From contig JAUVDV010000009.1 in the NCBI GenBank assembly GCA_030595125.1, forward strand, positions 18,954 through 82,953: DNA of 64,000 bases, written 5' to 3'. This document shows, piece by piece, positions 26,877 to 35,754 of the stretch; within the stretch, counting starts at the first letter, position 1, and each line of letters starts with the position of its first letter. The stretch comes from Deltaproteobacteria bacterium (GTDB lineage Bacteria; Myxococcota_A; Polyangia; JAAYKL01). Below the pieces are notes generated by a model that was not told the origin of the DNA, did not search any database, and saw only the letters and a list, made by a program, of their open reading frames with translations. Position numbers and translations under genes: made by a program.

Positions 26877-28538
26877 ATGCGTTATTCCTTGATGGTGTTT
26901 CTTGCGGTCGCTGTCCTGGCCAATTTTGGGTGTGAGCCGGTAAGGGTTGCCCCCAATCCAGGGGATTCGGACTCGGATTCGGATACGGATACCGACACCG
27001 ATACGGACGCTGATAGTGACACCGATTCCGACGTGGACACCGACACCGAGTACACCGGGCCGGCGATCCCCGAGACCTGCGCGGACGCAGCCCAGATCCT
27101 CACGTCTGTCGGTTGCGAATTCTACCCCGTGGATCTCAACAATATCGGCTCTGCCGATGGAGCTCCCTATGCGGTGGTGGTCTCCAACCCCCAGGAACTG
27201 GACTCGGGCTCTGACGCTCACGTCATAATCGAAGACATGCGAGGGGCGGGCAACACTCTGAGGACCGTGCCGGGCATGGATGTAGTTCTCGCTCCGGGGG
27301 ATCTCCACATCTTCGAATTGACCTGCACTTCCGGTTGCCCCGAGCAGTCGACCCAGATAGAGGGCTCGGGCCTCGCGGCCTTATCCGCGTTTCGAATCAC
27401 GTCGGACGTTCCGGTGCTCGCCTACCAGTGGAACCCCTATGGAGAGGGGCTCGCCACCACTGACGCGTCTTTGCTGATACCGTCCACGAGTCTGGCGGAA
27501 GAATACATCGGCGCCGCGTGGAACAACGGGCCCCCCAGCACCACGGAGAAGGCCCAGCTGACGGTGGTGGGTCTCGAGGACGGCACTCAGGTTTTCTTTA
27601 CCCCGACGGTGGCAACCGCTGCCGGCACAGGGGTTCCGGCCATGACGGCGGGCGTCGAGTCAGCCCCGGTGAACATCAACCGATTCGATGCGGCCCAGAT
27701 CGTACCGGCCGTGATGGACCAGATGCTGACGGGAACCTATATCAGGGCAACCAAGCCCATCGCGGTGTTCGGCGGCCACTCCTGTGCGATGGTGCCTGAT
27801 CCCAGTTACTACGCCTGCGACCATGTTGAGGAGCAGCTCCTTCCACTGGTCGCGTGGGGCACGGAGACTGTCCTTGCGCGCCACGAGGTGCGGGCCGGAG
27901 TGACGGCGGACGTGGACCAGGCGCTCTGGCGAATCATCGCCGGCGCGGATGACATGACCATCACCTTCGATCCGCCGGTCGACGGGGTAGGAGCCTCGTA
28001 CAGCTTTGTGACTCAGGGGGAGATGCTCCAGTTCATGAGTCCAATCGACCACTTTGCCACCGCGATCCTCGACAATCCGCCGGATCCGAGCGAGCCGGAG
28101 GCGCCCTTCTTTGCTATCCAGATCATGACCGGAAGATGGTACGTGGGCGGCACGGCATACGAATGGGGAGATCCCATGATGCTTCTGTCCCCACCCGCAG
28201 GCCAATATCTTGATCGCTATGTTTTCAACACCGACAACCAGTTCGACTTCAGCTACGACGGCATCATCATCGTGAGGCCGACTGGGGTAGCGGTGGATCT
28301 GGATTGCCTCGGCGTCATTGCCGATGCGGAGTTCCAGCAGGTGGGGTCATCCGACTGGGAGGTCGCCAGAGTAGATATCGACAATCCGACAGGAGTGCCC
28401 GGATGTGTGGACGGCGCTCATCGCATCGAGTCGGAGGAGCCGTTCGGCCTTTCGGTGGTGGGAGAGGACTTCGCCAACTCATACGGCTACCTCGGCGGCG
28501 TAGGCGTACGTGCCATCAACCCGATCATCATAGAGTAA
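26877..28538 (+). CDS. (SD/TD)n-stalk protein with IgGFc-binding-protein-like domain
   Basis: SDSDSDTDTDTDTDADSDTDSDVDTD stalk; domain with PYAVVVSNPQ, PVLAYQWNPYG, KPIAVFGGHSCAMVP, CDHVEEQLLPLVAWGTE typical of bacterial IgGFc-binding N-terminal domains. Confidence 0.8.
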   Translation: MRYSLMVFLAVAVLANFGCEPVRVAPNPGDSDSDSDTDTDTDTDADSDTDSDVDTDTEYTGPAIPETCADAAQILTSVGCEFYPVDLNNIGSADGAPYAVVVSNPQELDSGSDAHVIIEDMRGAGNTLRTVPGMDVVLAPGDLHIFELTCTSGCPEQSTQIEGSGLAALSAFRITSDVPVLAYQWNPYGEGLATTDASLLIPSTSLAEEYIGAAWNNGPPSTTEKAQLTVVGLEDGTQVFFTPTVATAAGTGVPAMTAGVESAPVNINRFDAAQIVPAVMDQMLTGTYIRATKPIAVFGGHSCAMVPDPSYYACDHVEEQLLPLVAWGTETVLARHEVRAGVTADVDQALWRIIAGADDMTITFDPPVDGVGASYSFVTQGEMLQFMSPIDHFATAILDNPPDPSEPEAPFFAIQIMTGRWYVGGTAYEWGDPMMLLSPPAGQYLDRYVFNTDNQFDFSYDGIIIVRPTGVAVDLDCLGVIADAEFQQVGSSDWEVARVDIDNPTGVPGCVDGAHRIESEEPFGLSVVGEDFANSYGYLGGVGVRAINPIIIE

Positions 28539-28555
28539 CTGAAAATTCCAGAGGT

Positions 28556-29197
28556 TTAGAGGGCGCGCAGGTGGTTGTAGAGGCTGGCCGAGTCGAAGAA
28601 GACGCAGTCCACCTGGCCGAGCTTGATCCTGTTCCCCGGGGCGAGTTGGTGCGGCTTCGACGGACTAATCGGTAAGCTGTTGACCGTTATTCCGGCCGTG
28701 GATTTCATATCGGTCAGCCAGTAGGTGGAATTGTTTTTACCATCAGCGACATCCCTCTTGACGGAGTGGATGCGCGCCTGGAGTTTGGAGACCGACTGAT
28801 GTCGCAAGACCAGGTCGTTGTTTCGGGCGCGACCGATCGCTATCCAGTCCAGCCAACTGTTATCGACGTGTTTTTTGACCTCGTACAAATACGTTCCGGG
28901 GGGCGCGGCCTCGTCATCATCGTCATCATCGTAGTCCTTCGAACGTGCCGCATTGTGCATACCGGCCCTCAGCTTGTCGATGGATATCACGGCGGTTTCA
29001 AATTCCATATCCCAGTCGTCACTGTCGCCGCCGGGAATTATCACCAGCAGGTAGTGGCCGGGCCAGCGCTGGACGAACTGGTCGAACGACGCGTTCCTCG
29101 CGGTTTCGCTGCATTGTGAATAGTGATCGATCTGCGCCATTGCCTTCGAGCCTAACCTGTTTTTGCGCTCGGGAATAGCCTTCACGAATAGTCGCAA
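28556..29197 (-). CDS. FHA-domain protein
   Basis: IAIGRARNNDLVLRHQSVSKLQARIH...YWLTDMKSTAGITVNSLPI. Confidence 0.85.
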   Translation of the reverse strand: MRLFVKAIPERKNRLGSKAMAQIDHYSQCSETARNASFDQFVQRWPGHYLLVIIPGGDSDDWDMEFETAVISIDKLRAGMHNAARSKDYDDDDDDEAAPPGTYLYEVKKHVDNSWLDWIAIGRARNNDLVLRHQSVSKLQARIHSVKRDVADGKNNSTYWLTDMKSTAGITVNSLPISPSKPHQLAPGNRIKLGQVDCVFFDSASLYNHLRAL

Positions 29198-29264
29198 AAA
29201 ATCAATGAATCCGAATCGATACTGTGAGGTGGACGACTGAGGCTTGTTGGACTAACATTTCTCC

Positions 29265-30947
29265 ATGCTAACCTTCAGTAAAAATCCACAGGTCGCCGAG
29301 CAGCAGATGCAGGCGGTAATTTTTTACCTCACAACCTTCGGATACATCGACGGTGACTTCGACGAATCGGAGCGCGTATTCGTGTCCAACTACATCCGAA
29401 AGCTGGTCATTCATCGGGTGGACGTCGGGATGCCCGATGCGGACGAGAAACTGCGGGCCGAGCTCATCGAAAAGTTCACCAGGCATTTTCACGAAGAGTT
29501 CGAGCGCATCGATCAACGTATCAAGGACCTCTTCACCGAGGCGGTTTCCAGCGACGAGGATCAGAACTCGTTTGTGGAATCGAGGCTCAAACTGCGCTGC
29601 TTCGAGATCTTTCAGAGCTTCGACAAGGGTGGGCAGGAAGCCCTCATGGACATCGTCGACGAGCTCCTGATGGCCGACGGCGTCGCCCACCCGGCGGAGG
29701 TGAAATTCAGGGCCGAGTTGTCGGCGTTGCTCGAGTCCGATCTGGGGATTGTGCTGGTGGACGAGGGAGAGAAACCTCCCGTCAGCGTGACGGAGACAGT
29801 CGAGCTGGTGCCCGTGCAGGCCACGCATCCGTTCTTCGATCAATTCGAGCATCATTACTCCGGCAATCTGGAGACACTTCAAAAACAGATCGATGCCGAT
29901 GTCGGGCTTCTGGAAAAGACGATGAACATGTTTGCCGAACAGAGGGTCAGTGGCGCCGGCAAGCTGAACGGCGTGCAGAAGGTGGGCGAACTGGCGGGGC
30001 AGGAGTCGTTCCTCGACGGGCACGTTTACGTTGTGCCGCCCAGGCCGGGGCGCACCTACGATCTGACGGTGGTTGGAGATCTTCACGGTTGCTACAGTTG
30101 CCTCAAGTCGGTGGTCATGCAGTCGCATTTCTTCGAGAAGGTCAACGCGTTCAAGGAAGATCCGGAAAACAACCCCGAGCCCAAGTTGATCTTCCTGGGC
30201 GACTACATCGACAGGGGCATGTTCAGCCTCAACGGTGTGCTGCGTTCGGTCATGCAGATCGCCACCACGGCCCCCGGTCACGTTTACCTTCTTCGGGGGA
30301 ATCACGAATACTACATCGAGTACAATGGACAGGTGTTCGGAGGCGTGAGGCCCGCAGAGGCGATCAACACCCTCAAACCTTTCGTGTCCGAAGACATTTT
30401 CAGACACTACATCAAGTTCTTCGAGGACATGCCCAACATGTTGCTCTTCGGTGAAACACTGTTTGTGCATGGCGGGATCCCCAGAGATCTGTTGCTAAAG
30501 GAGCGCTACAAGGATTTATCTAGTCTCAACGATCCGGATATTCGATTTCAGATGATGTGGAGTGATCCGAGCACCGCCGACGTGATACCCGCAGAGCTTC
30601 AGGAGCAATCGTCCAGATTCCCCTTCGGACGGTTACAGGCGGCGGCGTTCCTGCAGCGTATCGGTTGCCACACCCTGGTTCGCGGTCACGAGAAAGTAAA
30701 TTCGGGGTTCGTTCGCACATACGACGACGAGAACCTGCTGTTGATGACGCTCTTCTCCGCCGGTGGCGAGAACAACGGGGATCTTCCCGCCAATTCGGGA
30801 TACCGGAAGGTGACGCCCAAGGCGCTGACCATGATAGTCAAGGACGGGGAAGTGAAGGTCTCTCCCTGGGAGATCGATTATCAGATGTACAACGACCCGG
30901 AGCGCAATCGTTTTTTCAAAGTATCCCCGACAATCAAACACACATAA
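29265..30947 (+). CDS. TerB-like domain fused to PPP-family Ser/Thr phosphatase
   Basis: GDLHGCYSC, FLGDYIDRG, LLRGNHEYY PPP motifs; N-terminal all-helical FGYIDGDFDESERVFVSNYI TerB-like. Confidence 0.85.
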   Translation: MLTFSKNPQVAEQQMQAVIFYLTTFGYIDGDFDESERVFVSNYIRKLVIHRVDVGMPDADEKLRAELIEKFTRHFHEEFERIDQRIKDLFTEAVSSDEDQNSFVESRLKLRCFEIFQSFDKGGQEALMDIVDELLMADGVAHPAEVKFRAELSALLESDLGIVLVDEGEKPPVSVTETVELVPVQATHPFFDQFEHHYSGNLETLQKQIDADVGLLEKTMNMFAEQRVSGAGKLNGVQKVGELAGQESFLDGHVYVVPPRPGRTYDLTVVGDLHGCYSCLKSVVMQSHFFEKVNAFKEDPENNPEPKLIFLGDYIDRGMFSLNGVLRSVMQIATTAPGHVYLLRGNHEYYIEYNGQVFGGVRPAEAINTLKPFVSEDIFRHYIKFFEDMPNMLLFGETLFVHGGIPRDLLLKERYKDLSSLNDPDIRFQMMWSDPSTADVIPAELQEQSSRFPFGRLQAAAFLQRIGCHTLVRGHEKVNSGFVRTYDDENLLLMTLFSAGGENNGDLPANSGYRKVTPKALTMIVKDGEVKVSPWEIDYQMYNDPERNRFFKVSPTIKHT

Positions 30948-31080
30948 TTGCATTTTTGTCTGTCCCTGGCAGGACGGTGAGTCATTCAAATTACAAATCC
31001 GGAAAGATTTTTATAGTATTTACTATTGTCTTTTTTACTTTCATTTTGTTTGATTCTGGTACTTCATGAAGGTATATGAC

Positions 31081-31098
31081 GTCCACCTTTTGGTGGAC
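31081..31098. promoter_or_regulatory. Leader hairpin upstream of cytochrome operon
   Basis: GTCCACC-tttt-GGTGGAC, 41 nt before ATG 31140, next to an AT-rich segment. Confidence 0.5.
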
Positions 31099-31139
31099 TC
31101 GTTAAAAAGAATAGGGAAATTTTAAATGGAAACAGGCCA

Positions 31140-32612
31140 ATGAAAAATTCCAAAACCTTAATGCTGATGATTCTCTTGTTCGCGGCATCGCTCGTGGTTA
31201 TCAACGCATGCGAAGACGAAGAGAAAGACCCGGACGCCGGTGAAGACGCCTCGGTAGATGCATCCGACGACGATTCCGGAACCCCCGACGGGTTTACGTG
31301 TCTCGAGTGTCACATCGACGAGGACCTGCTGATTGCCGACCTGGAGGCGGACCCACTCCCGGAACCCGAGGAGCCGGAACCCGAGGGAGAGGGGTGAGCG
31401 GGAGAGCTTCCTCCGTTGGAGGACTGGGAGAAGGTAACAATTGACGAAGAGTTCCTCGCCGACAGGCATTTTGTGGAGTTCTTCAACTCTGATTGCAAGG
31501 CATGTCACGGCGGCGTGGAGCCGGCCCTCACGCGGGCGGAGGCGCACGTCGGGCTGACAGCGGCGCCCTCGTATCCCGACGGTCAACTCTGCACCAATTG
31601 TCACGGCCAGGAAGTCGATGACTACCACACATCGCTCCATTTCGAGAACCGGGGCCTCTACGACCTTCAACACGGGGTTGTGGCGCAGCGCGCGAACCCG
31701 GAGATGATGGCGGAACTGGAAGAGGGAATAACAAACCACTGCACCGGTTGCCACATCAAGGCCTGCGGCGATTGTCACATATCGCGGCCTCACCTGAACG
31801 AGAAGGGTTTCGTCAGCGGGCATGTCTTTTTCAAGACGCCCAAGGCAACAAAAAATTGCACCGGGTGTCACGGCGCTCGTGTGGAAAAAGAGATGCTGGC
31901 CAAGGGAGGCGAGGACATCGAGGGCAATGCCGTCGTCGTCACCGCGGACGTCCACTGGAACCCAAACGCCATGACCTGCGACGCGTGTCACTCGGGGCAT
32001 GGAGATCAATCCGGCATTTACCATCGCTACGACGTCAAGGATGCGGCCACGTGCGAAGGTTGCCATCCGGGCGTCAACACGGACACGTCCAACGCAATGC
32101 ACGCCACCCACGCGAACCCGGCGGGAGACAACCCGTTGCTTCAGTGCCATGTCTGTCACTCGCAGCCGTACAACAACTGCAGAAGCTGCCATGTTCTCAT
32201 CAACGAGGATGAACAGAAGACATTTGACTGCGCGTCAAGCTGGTTCCAGTTCAAGATTGGGAAGAATTACCTCAAGAGCGCGAGGCGACCATACGATTAC
32301 GTAGTGGTCCGCCATGTCCCGGTGGATCCGGATACCTTCGCCTACTATGGGGATGACATTCTCTCCAACTTCGACGTTGCGCCCACGTGGAAATATGCTA
32401 CTCCCCACAACGTGATCAGGCAGATCAAATTGCCCGGAGACGACGTGGCCGACTCTCCGCCACAGGCGAGGAGCTGCAATTCATGTCACGGGCACGAGGA
32501 GTTGTTCCTCGGCTCCGGGGACCTGGAGCCCAACGAGGTTGCGGCAAACGCGTCGGTCGTTGTCACCGATATACCGCAGACACTGCCGGACGGAGGTCCG
32601 GATGGGGGCTGA
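31140..32612 (+). CDS. Multihaem c-type cytochrome lipoprotein with in-frame TGA codon at 31395-31397
   Basis: ORFs 31140-31397 and 31416-32612 lie in the same frame separated only by TGA; signal peptide/lipobox and CLECH upstream, ten CxxCH downstream. Confidence 0.7.
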
Positions 32613-32703
32613 TGAGGAGCCCGGACAAAACAATACATAAGCACTCGTGTAAAATGCACCGGGTGTTTCTAACGTGCCCTTGTGGCACACGGAGGATTTG
32701 AAA

Positions 32704-33822
32704 ATGGAAAAGACTAAACTTTTGCTTCTTTTGTTATCGGCCTTCCTGGTCTTCGGCGCGGTAGCATGCAGCGACGACGATGACGTCGAGACGGATGGCG
32801 GAACAGACACTGACACAGACACTGATACCGATACGGATACTGACACTGACACAGACACCGACACCGATACTGATACTGACACTGATACCGACACCGATGC
32901 AGAAGCCGACCGCATCGATGAGATTTTTGATGCACTGGATGGATACGTTGATGACGATACCGTCAAGCCGATAATTAGTGCACAGGATGTTTACGATAAC
33001 ATTGTTGTGCCTGTAGACACCGACTACCAGCTCATCGACGTGAGGCCTACGGCTCATTACGACGGCGGGCACGTGGCCGGCACACTCAATCTTCCATTCG
33101 GCGCCGACTGGGCGACCGACACAGTCCTGGATCAGGTCGACGACTCAAAGACGATCATCGTGATCTGTCACACGGGTCACAAGGCCTCCATGATCACCGT
33201 CTACCTTCGTCTAATGGGCTATGACGCCTTTGCGATGGCTTACGGAATGATGGCCTGGACCACAGACCTTTCCGTGATCGGCCTCGCGGGGACGTACTGC
33301 TCCTCGACCACCATGCCCCATGATTATGCAACGGTTACAGATGCCGTAACGCCTGCAACAGACAATGATATCCCCGAGATCATGAGCGCCCTTACCGGCA
33401 ACGATCTCATGATGGACCTCTTCGACGGATATATGTCTGCCCTGGGAACCGATTCTCCGGTCATCACGCCCGGCGACTACTACGACAATGTATTGGTACC
33501 AGTTGATGACTCCTACTTCCTGATTGATGTACGTTCGGCAGATCATTTCGATGATCATATCGTGAATGCGATCAACATTCCTTACGGCACGTGGAACGCC
33601 AAGACCATCATGGAGATGATTCCCGATGACAAGACGATCATCACCCATTGTTACACCGGCCACACCGCGTCGCAGACGGCTGCTATCCTCAACCTGCTGG
33701 GATACGAGGCCTACGCAATGGCCTACAGCATGATGGGATGGACCTCCGTCACCGACGAAATCGGAATAACGACTATCCTCGATTGCAGCACCGTTACGGA
33801 TAAGCCCGTCGAAACCACCTAG
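32704..33822 (+). CDS. (TD)n-stalk lipoprotein with tandem rhodanese domains
   Basis: LVFGAVACSDDDD lipobox, TDTDTDTD stalk, two copies of QLIDVRPTAHYDGGHVAGTLNLPFG / FLIDVRSADHFDDHIVNAINIPYG and VICHTGHKAS / ITHCYTGHTAS. Confidence 0.92.
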   Translation: MEKTKLLLLLLSAFLVFGAVACSDDDDVETDGGTDTDTDTDTDTDTDTDTDTDTDTDTDTDTDTDAEADRIDEIFDALDGYVDDDTVKPIISAQDVYDNIVVPVDTDYQLIDVRPTAHYDGGHVAGTLNLPFGADWATDTVLDQVDDSKTIIVICHTGHKASMITVYLRLMGYDAFAMAYGMMAWTTDLSVIGLAGTYCSSTTMPHDYATVTDAVTPATDNDIPEIMSALTGNDLMMDLFDGYMSALGTDSPVITPGDYYDNVLVPVDDSYFLIDVRSADHFDDHIVNAINIPYGTWNAKTIMEMIPDDKTIITHCYTGHTASQTAAILNLLGYEAYAMAYSMMGWTSVTDEIGITTILDCSTVTDKPVETT

Positions 33823-33837
33823 AAGAGGTTTTTAGAA

Positions 33838-34440
33838 ATGCTCATGCGCTTTCCGGTTTTTTCTATTGTGCTTTCGCTGGCAGTCGGGTTGTTATCTGTG
33901 GCCTGTCTGGACGTCGCGAACGACTCGGACCACCAGGATCAGGACGCCGGTGAGGGTTGCCTCGCCTGTCACCACACTGGTGATGATTATGGCACCTGTG
34001 CCGACTGCCACGGGGCTCACGGCGATAGCCAGGCGCATGAGAAGCACCTTATGGCCGAGCTGTGGGGGCAACCGGTGTCATGCGAAGATTGTCATCGGGT
34101 GCCTCTCAGCTTGTTTGAGGGAGATCACTTCAACTCAACCGTGGACGTGGTTTTCGCGGAGGGCAGCCTCGCACGAACCGGGGACCTGGAGCCCGCGTGG
34201 AACGGAATGCGTTGTACTAACGTATATTGCCACGGTGCCGGTCTGACCGGCGGCACGTATACGGAGCCCGCCTGGCAGGGTGAGAAGGAGGAGGGGATCG
34301 TCTGTGGGGATTGCCACGGGATCCCACCCCTCGCGCCCCACACCGACGAGACCGGGTGCTCGTCCTGTCACGCCACTGCGTACACCGATGCCGGTACCCT
34401 CGACTTCGATATGCACCTGAATGGTGTGGTTGAGTTCTAG
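33838..34440 (+). CDS. CxxCH/CxxxxCH cytochrome-type lipoprotein
   Basis: CLACH, CADCH, CEDCH, CTNVYCH (CxxxxCH), CGDCH, CSSCH. Confidence 0.85.
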   Translation: MLMRFPVFSIVLSLAVGLLSVACLDVANDSDHQDQDAGEGCLACHHTGDDYGTCADCHGAHGDSQAHEKHLMAELWGQPVSCEDCHRVPLSLFEGDHFNSTVDVVFAEGSLARTGDLEPAWNGMRCTNVYCHGAGLTGGTYTEPAWQGEKEEGIVCGDCHGIPPLAPHTDETGCSSCHATAYTDAGTLDFDMHLNGVVEF

Positions 34441-34477
34441 GGTCACAACCCCCTCACATTTTACAGCCAATTCCGGA

Positions 34478-35575
34478 TTAATTTCCTACGAGGATCTCAT
34501 CCCACCAACCCTGGGAAGAGTCGAAGTTGTAGAAGTCCAGACGACCAAGGCTGGAGACGCTGGTCGATCTGAAAACCCGCCCGGTGGCGATGGATGTGCC
34601 GTTGATATGGACGTCGAACGTGTGGCTCGACCAGTTGATGTTCAATAACTCTATATGATACCAGGTGTTAGCCGAATAGGACATGAGATCCGTCGAGGTC
34701 GCCGATGACGCAACGGCGCGGATGTTGCCGTCATCCTTGAAGTACAGCATCACCATCTGGTTGGTAAGTTCCGGGGTTCCCGGACCGTGCACCACAAAGT
34801 AGGTGTCGGATGATGAGGTCGAACCGGACCTCCCCCAGAACGAAATGGTGGAGGGAGTGAGGCTCGAGAAGGTGTGGTAGAGGCCGTCATAGTGGCCGCC
34901 GGATCCACCGCTGATGCTGAGGCTGTACGTGGTCGAGTCCGCCGCGGTGGCGGTTGTGACGGAGATGGAGTACCCGCCTCCTCCGGTAGACCACCCAACG
35001 TAGTCGCCGTCTTCCCAGTCTTCAAAGAAAATAACCGAGCCCACGCAAGTGCCGGAGACGCACGTCTCTCCCGCCGTGGTGCAGTCTTCGCAGGTGTCCC
35101 CGCAGTGCAAATCGGAATTACACGCGATGCATTCATCGGTATCGCACCACATTGCGACGCCGCACGGAGTGTCGGTGTATGGATAATCACACGCCCCTTC
35201 GTCACACGTTCCGGTGTCGTCGTATTCCCGCAGTGTGTCATCATCAACGCAATAATCCGGGTCCGGCGAATCGCAGACCACGCCGTCGCATGGATCAGAT
35301 CCAGTATCGGAATCGGTATCTGAGTCGGTATCGGAATCGGTATCTGAGTCGGTATCCGAATCGCTGTCGGTATCGGAATCGGTATCTGAATCGGTATCTG
35401 AGTCGGTATCCGAATCGCTGTCGGTATCGGAATCGCTGTCCGACCCGGGGTTGGTGTCAATGCTGGTATTCGCGCATCCGCTAAATAGAAATAGTGTCGC
35501 CAGTAAGAAGACGATCGCGTATTTATCGGCGCTAATAGTGTCACTCAAGTTGGCGATTTGACCGGGATTTTTCAT
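34478..35575 (-). CDS. (SD/TD)n-stalk lipoprotein with LamG/concanavalin-like domain
   Basis: LFLFSGCANTS lipobox, SDSDTDSDSDTDSDTD stalk; FFEDWEDGDYVGWST...WYHIELLNINWSSHTFDVHING. Confidence 0.8.
   Translation of the reverse strand: MKNPGQIANLSDTISADKYAIVFLLATLFLFSGCANTSIDTNPGSDSDSDTDSDSDTDSDTDSDTDSDTDSDSDTDSDTDSDTDSDTDSDTGSDPCDGVVCDSPDPDYCVDDDTLREYDDTGTCDEGACDYPYTDTPCGVAMWCDTDECIACNSDLHCGDTCEDCTTAGETCVSGTCVGSVIFFEDWEDGDYVGWSTGGGGYSISVTTATAADSTTYSLSISGGSGGHYDGLYHTFSSLTPSTISFWGRSGSTSSSDTYFVVHGPGTPELTNQMVMLYFKDDGNIRAVASSATSTDLMSYSANTWYHIELLNINWSSHTFDVHINGTSIATGRVFRSTSVSSLGRLDFYNFDSSQGWWDEILVGN
35302..35446 (-). repeat. Hexanucleotide tract encoding SD/TD stalk (approximate bounds)
   Basis: gtatcggaatcggtatctgagtcggtatcc... 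Confidence 0.85.
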
Positions 35576-35754
35576 TTTGTTTCCTGTTTATTTCAAAATC
35601 TGCCTGGCAGGATAATGATACCACGTTTTCATATCGTGCCTTTGAAGAATATAGGGGTATAGATGCTTTGACCGATATGATTGACAGGTCCAGGTTCAAG
35701 TAGATATTAACAGATCCTTTTTTGGTAATAACGAAGTTGGTAAACAAATACAGT

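Noticed and set aside
31140-32612. Genome-wide UGA recoding
   Set aside because: Many other genes here end in TGA at family-consistent C-termini (e.g. 2437, 39030), so UGA is a normal stop
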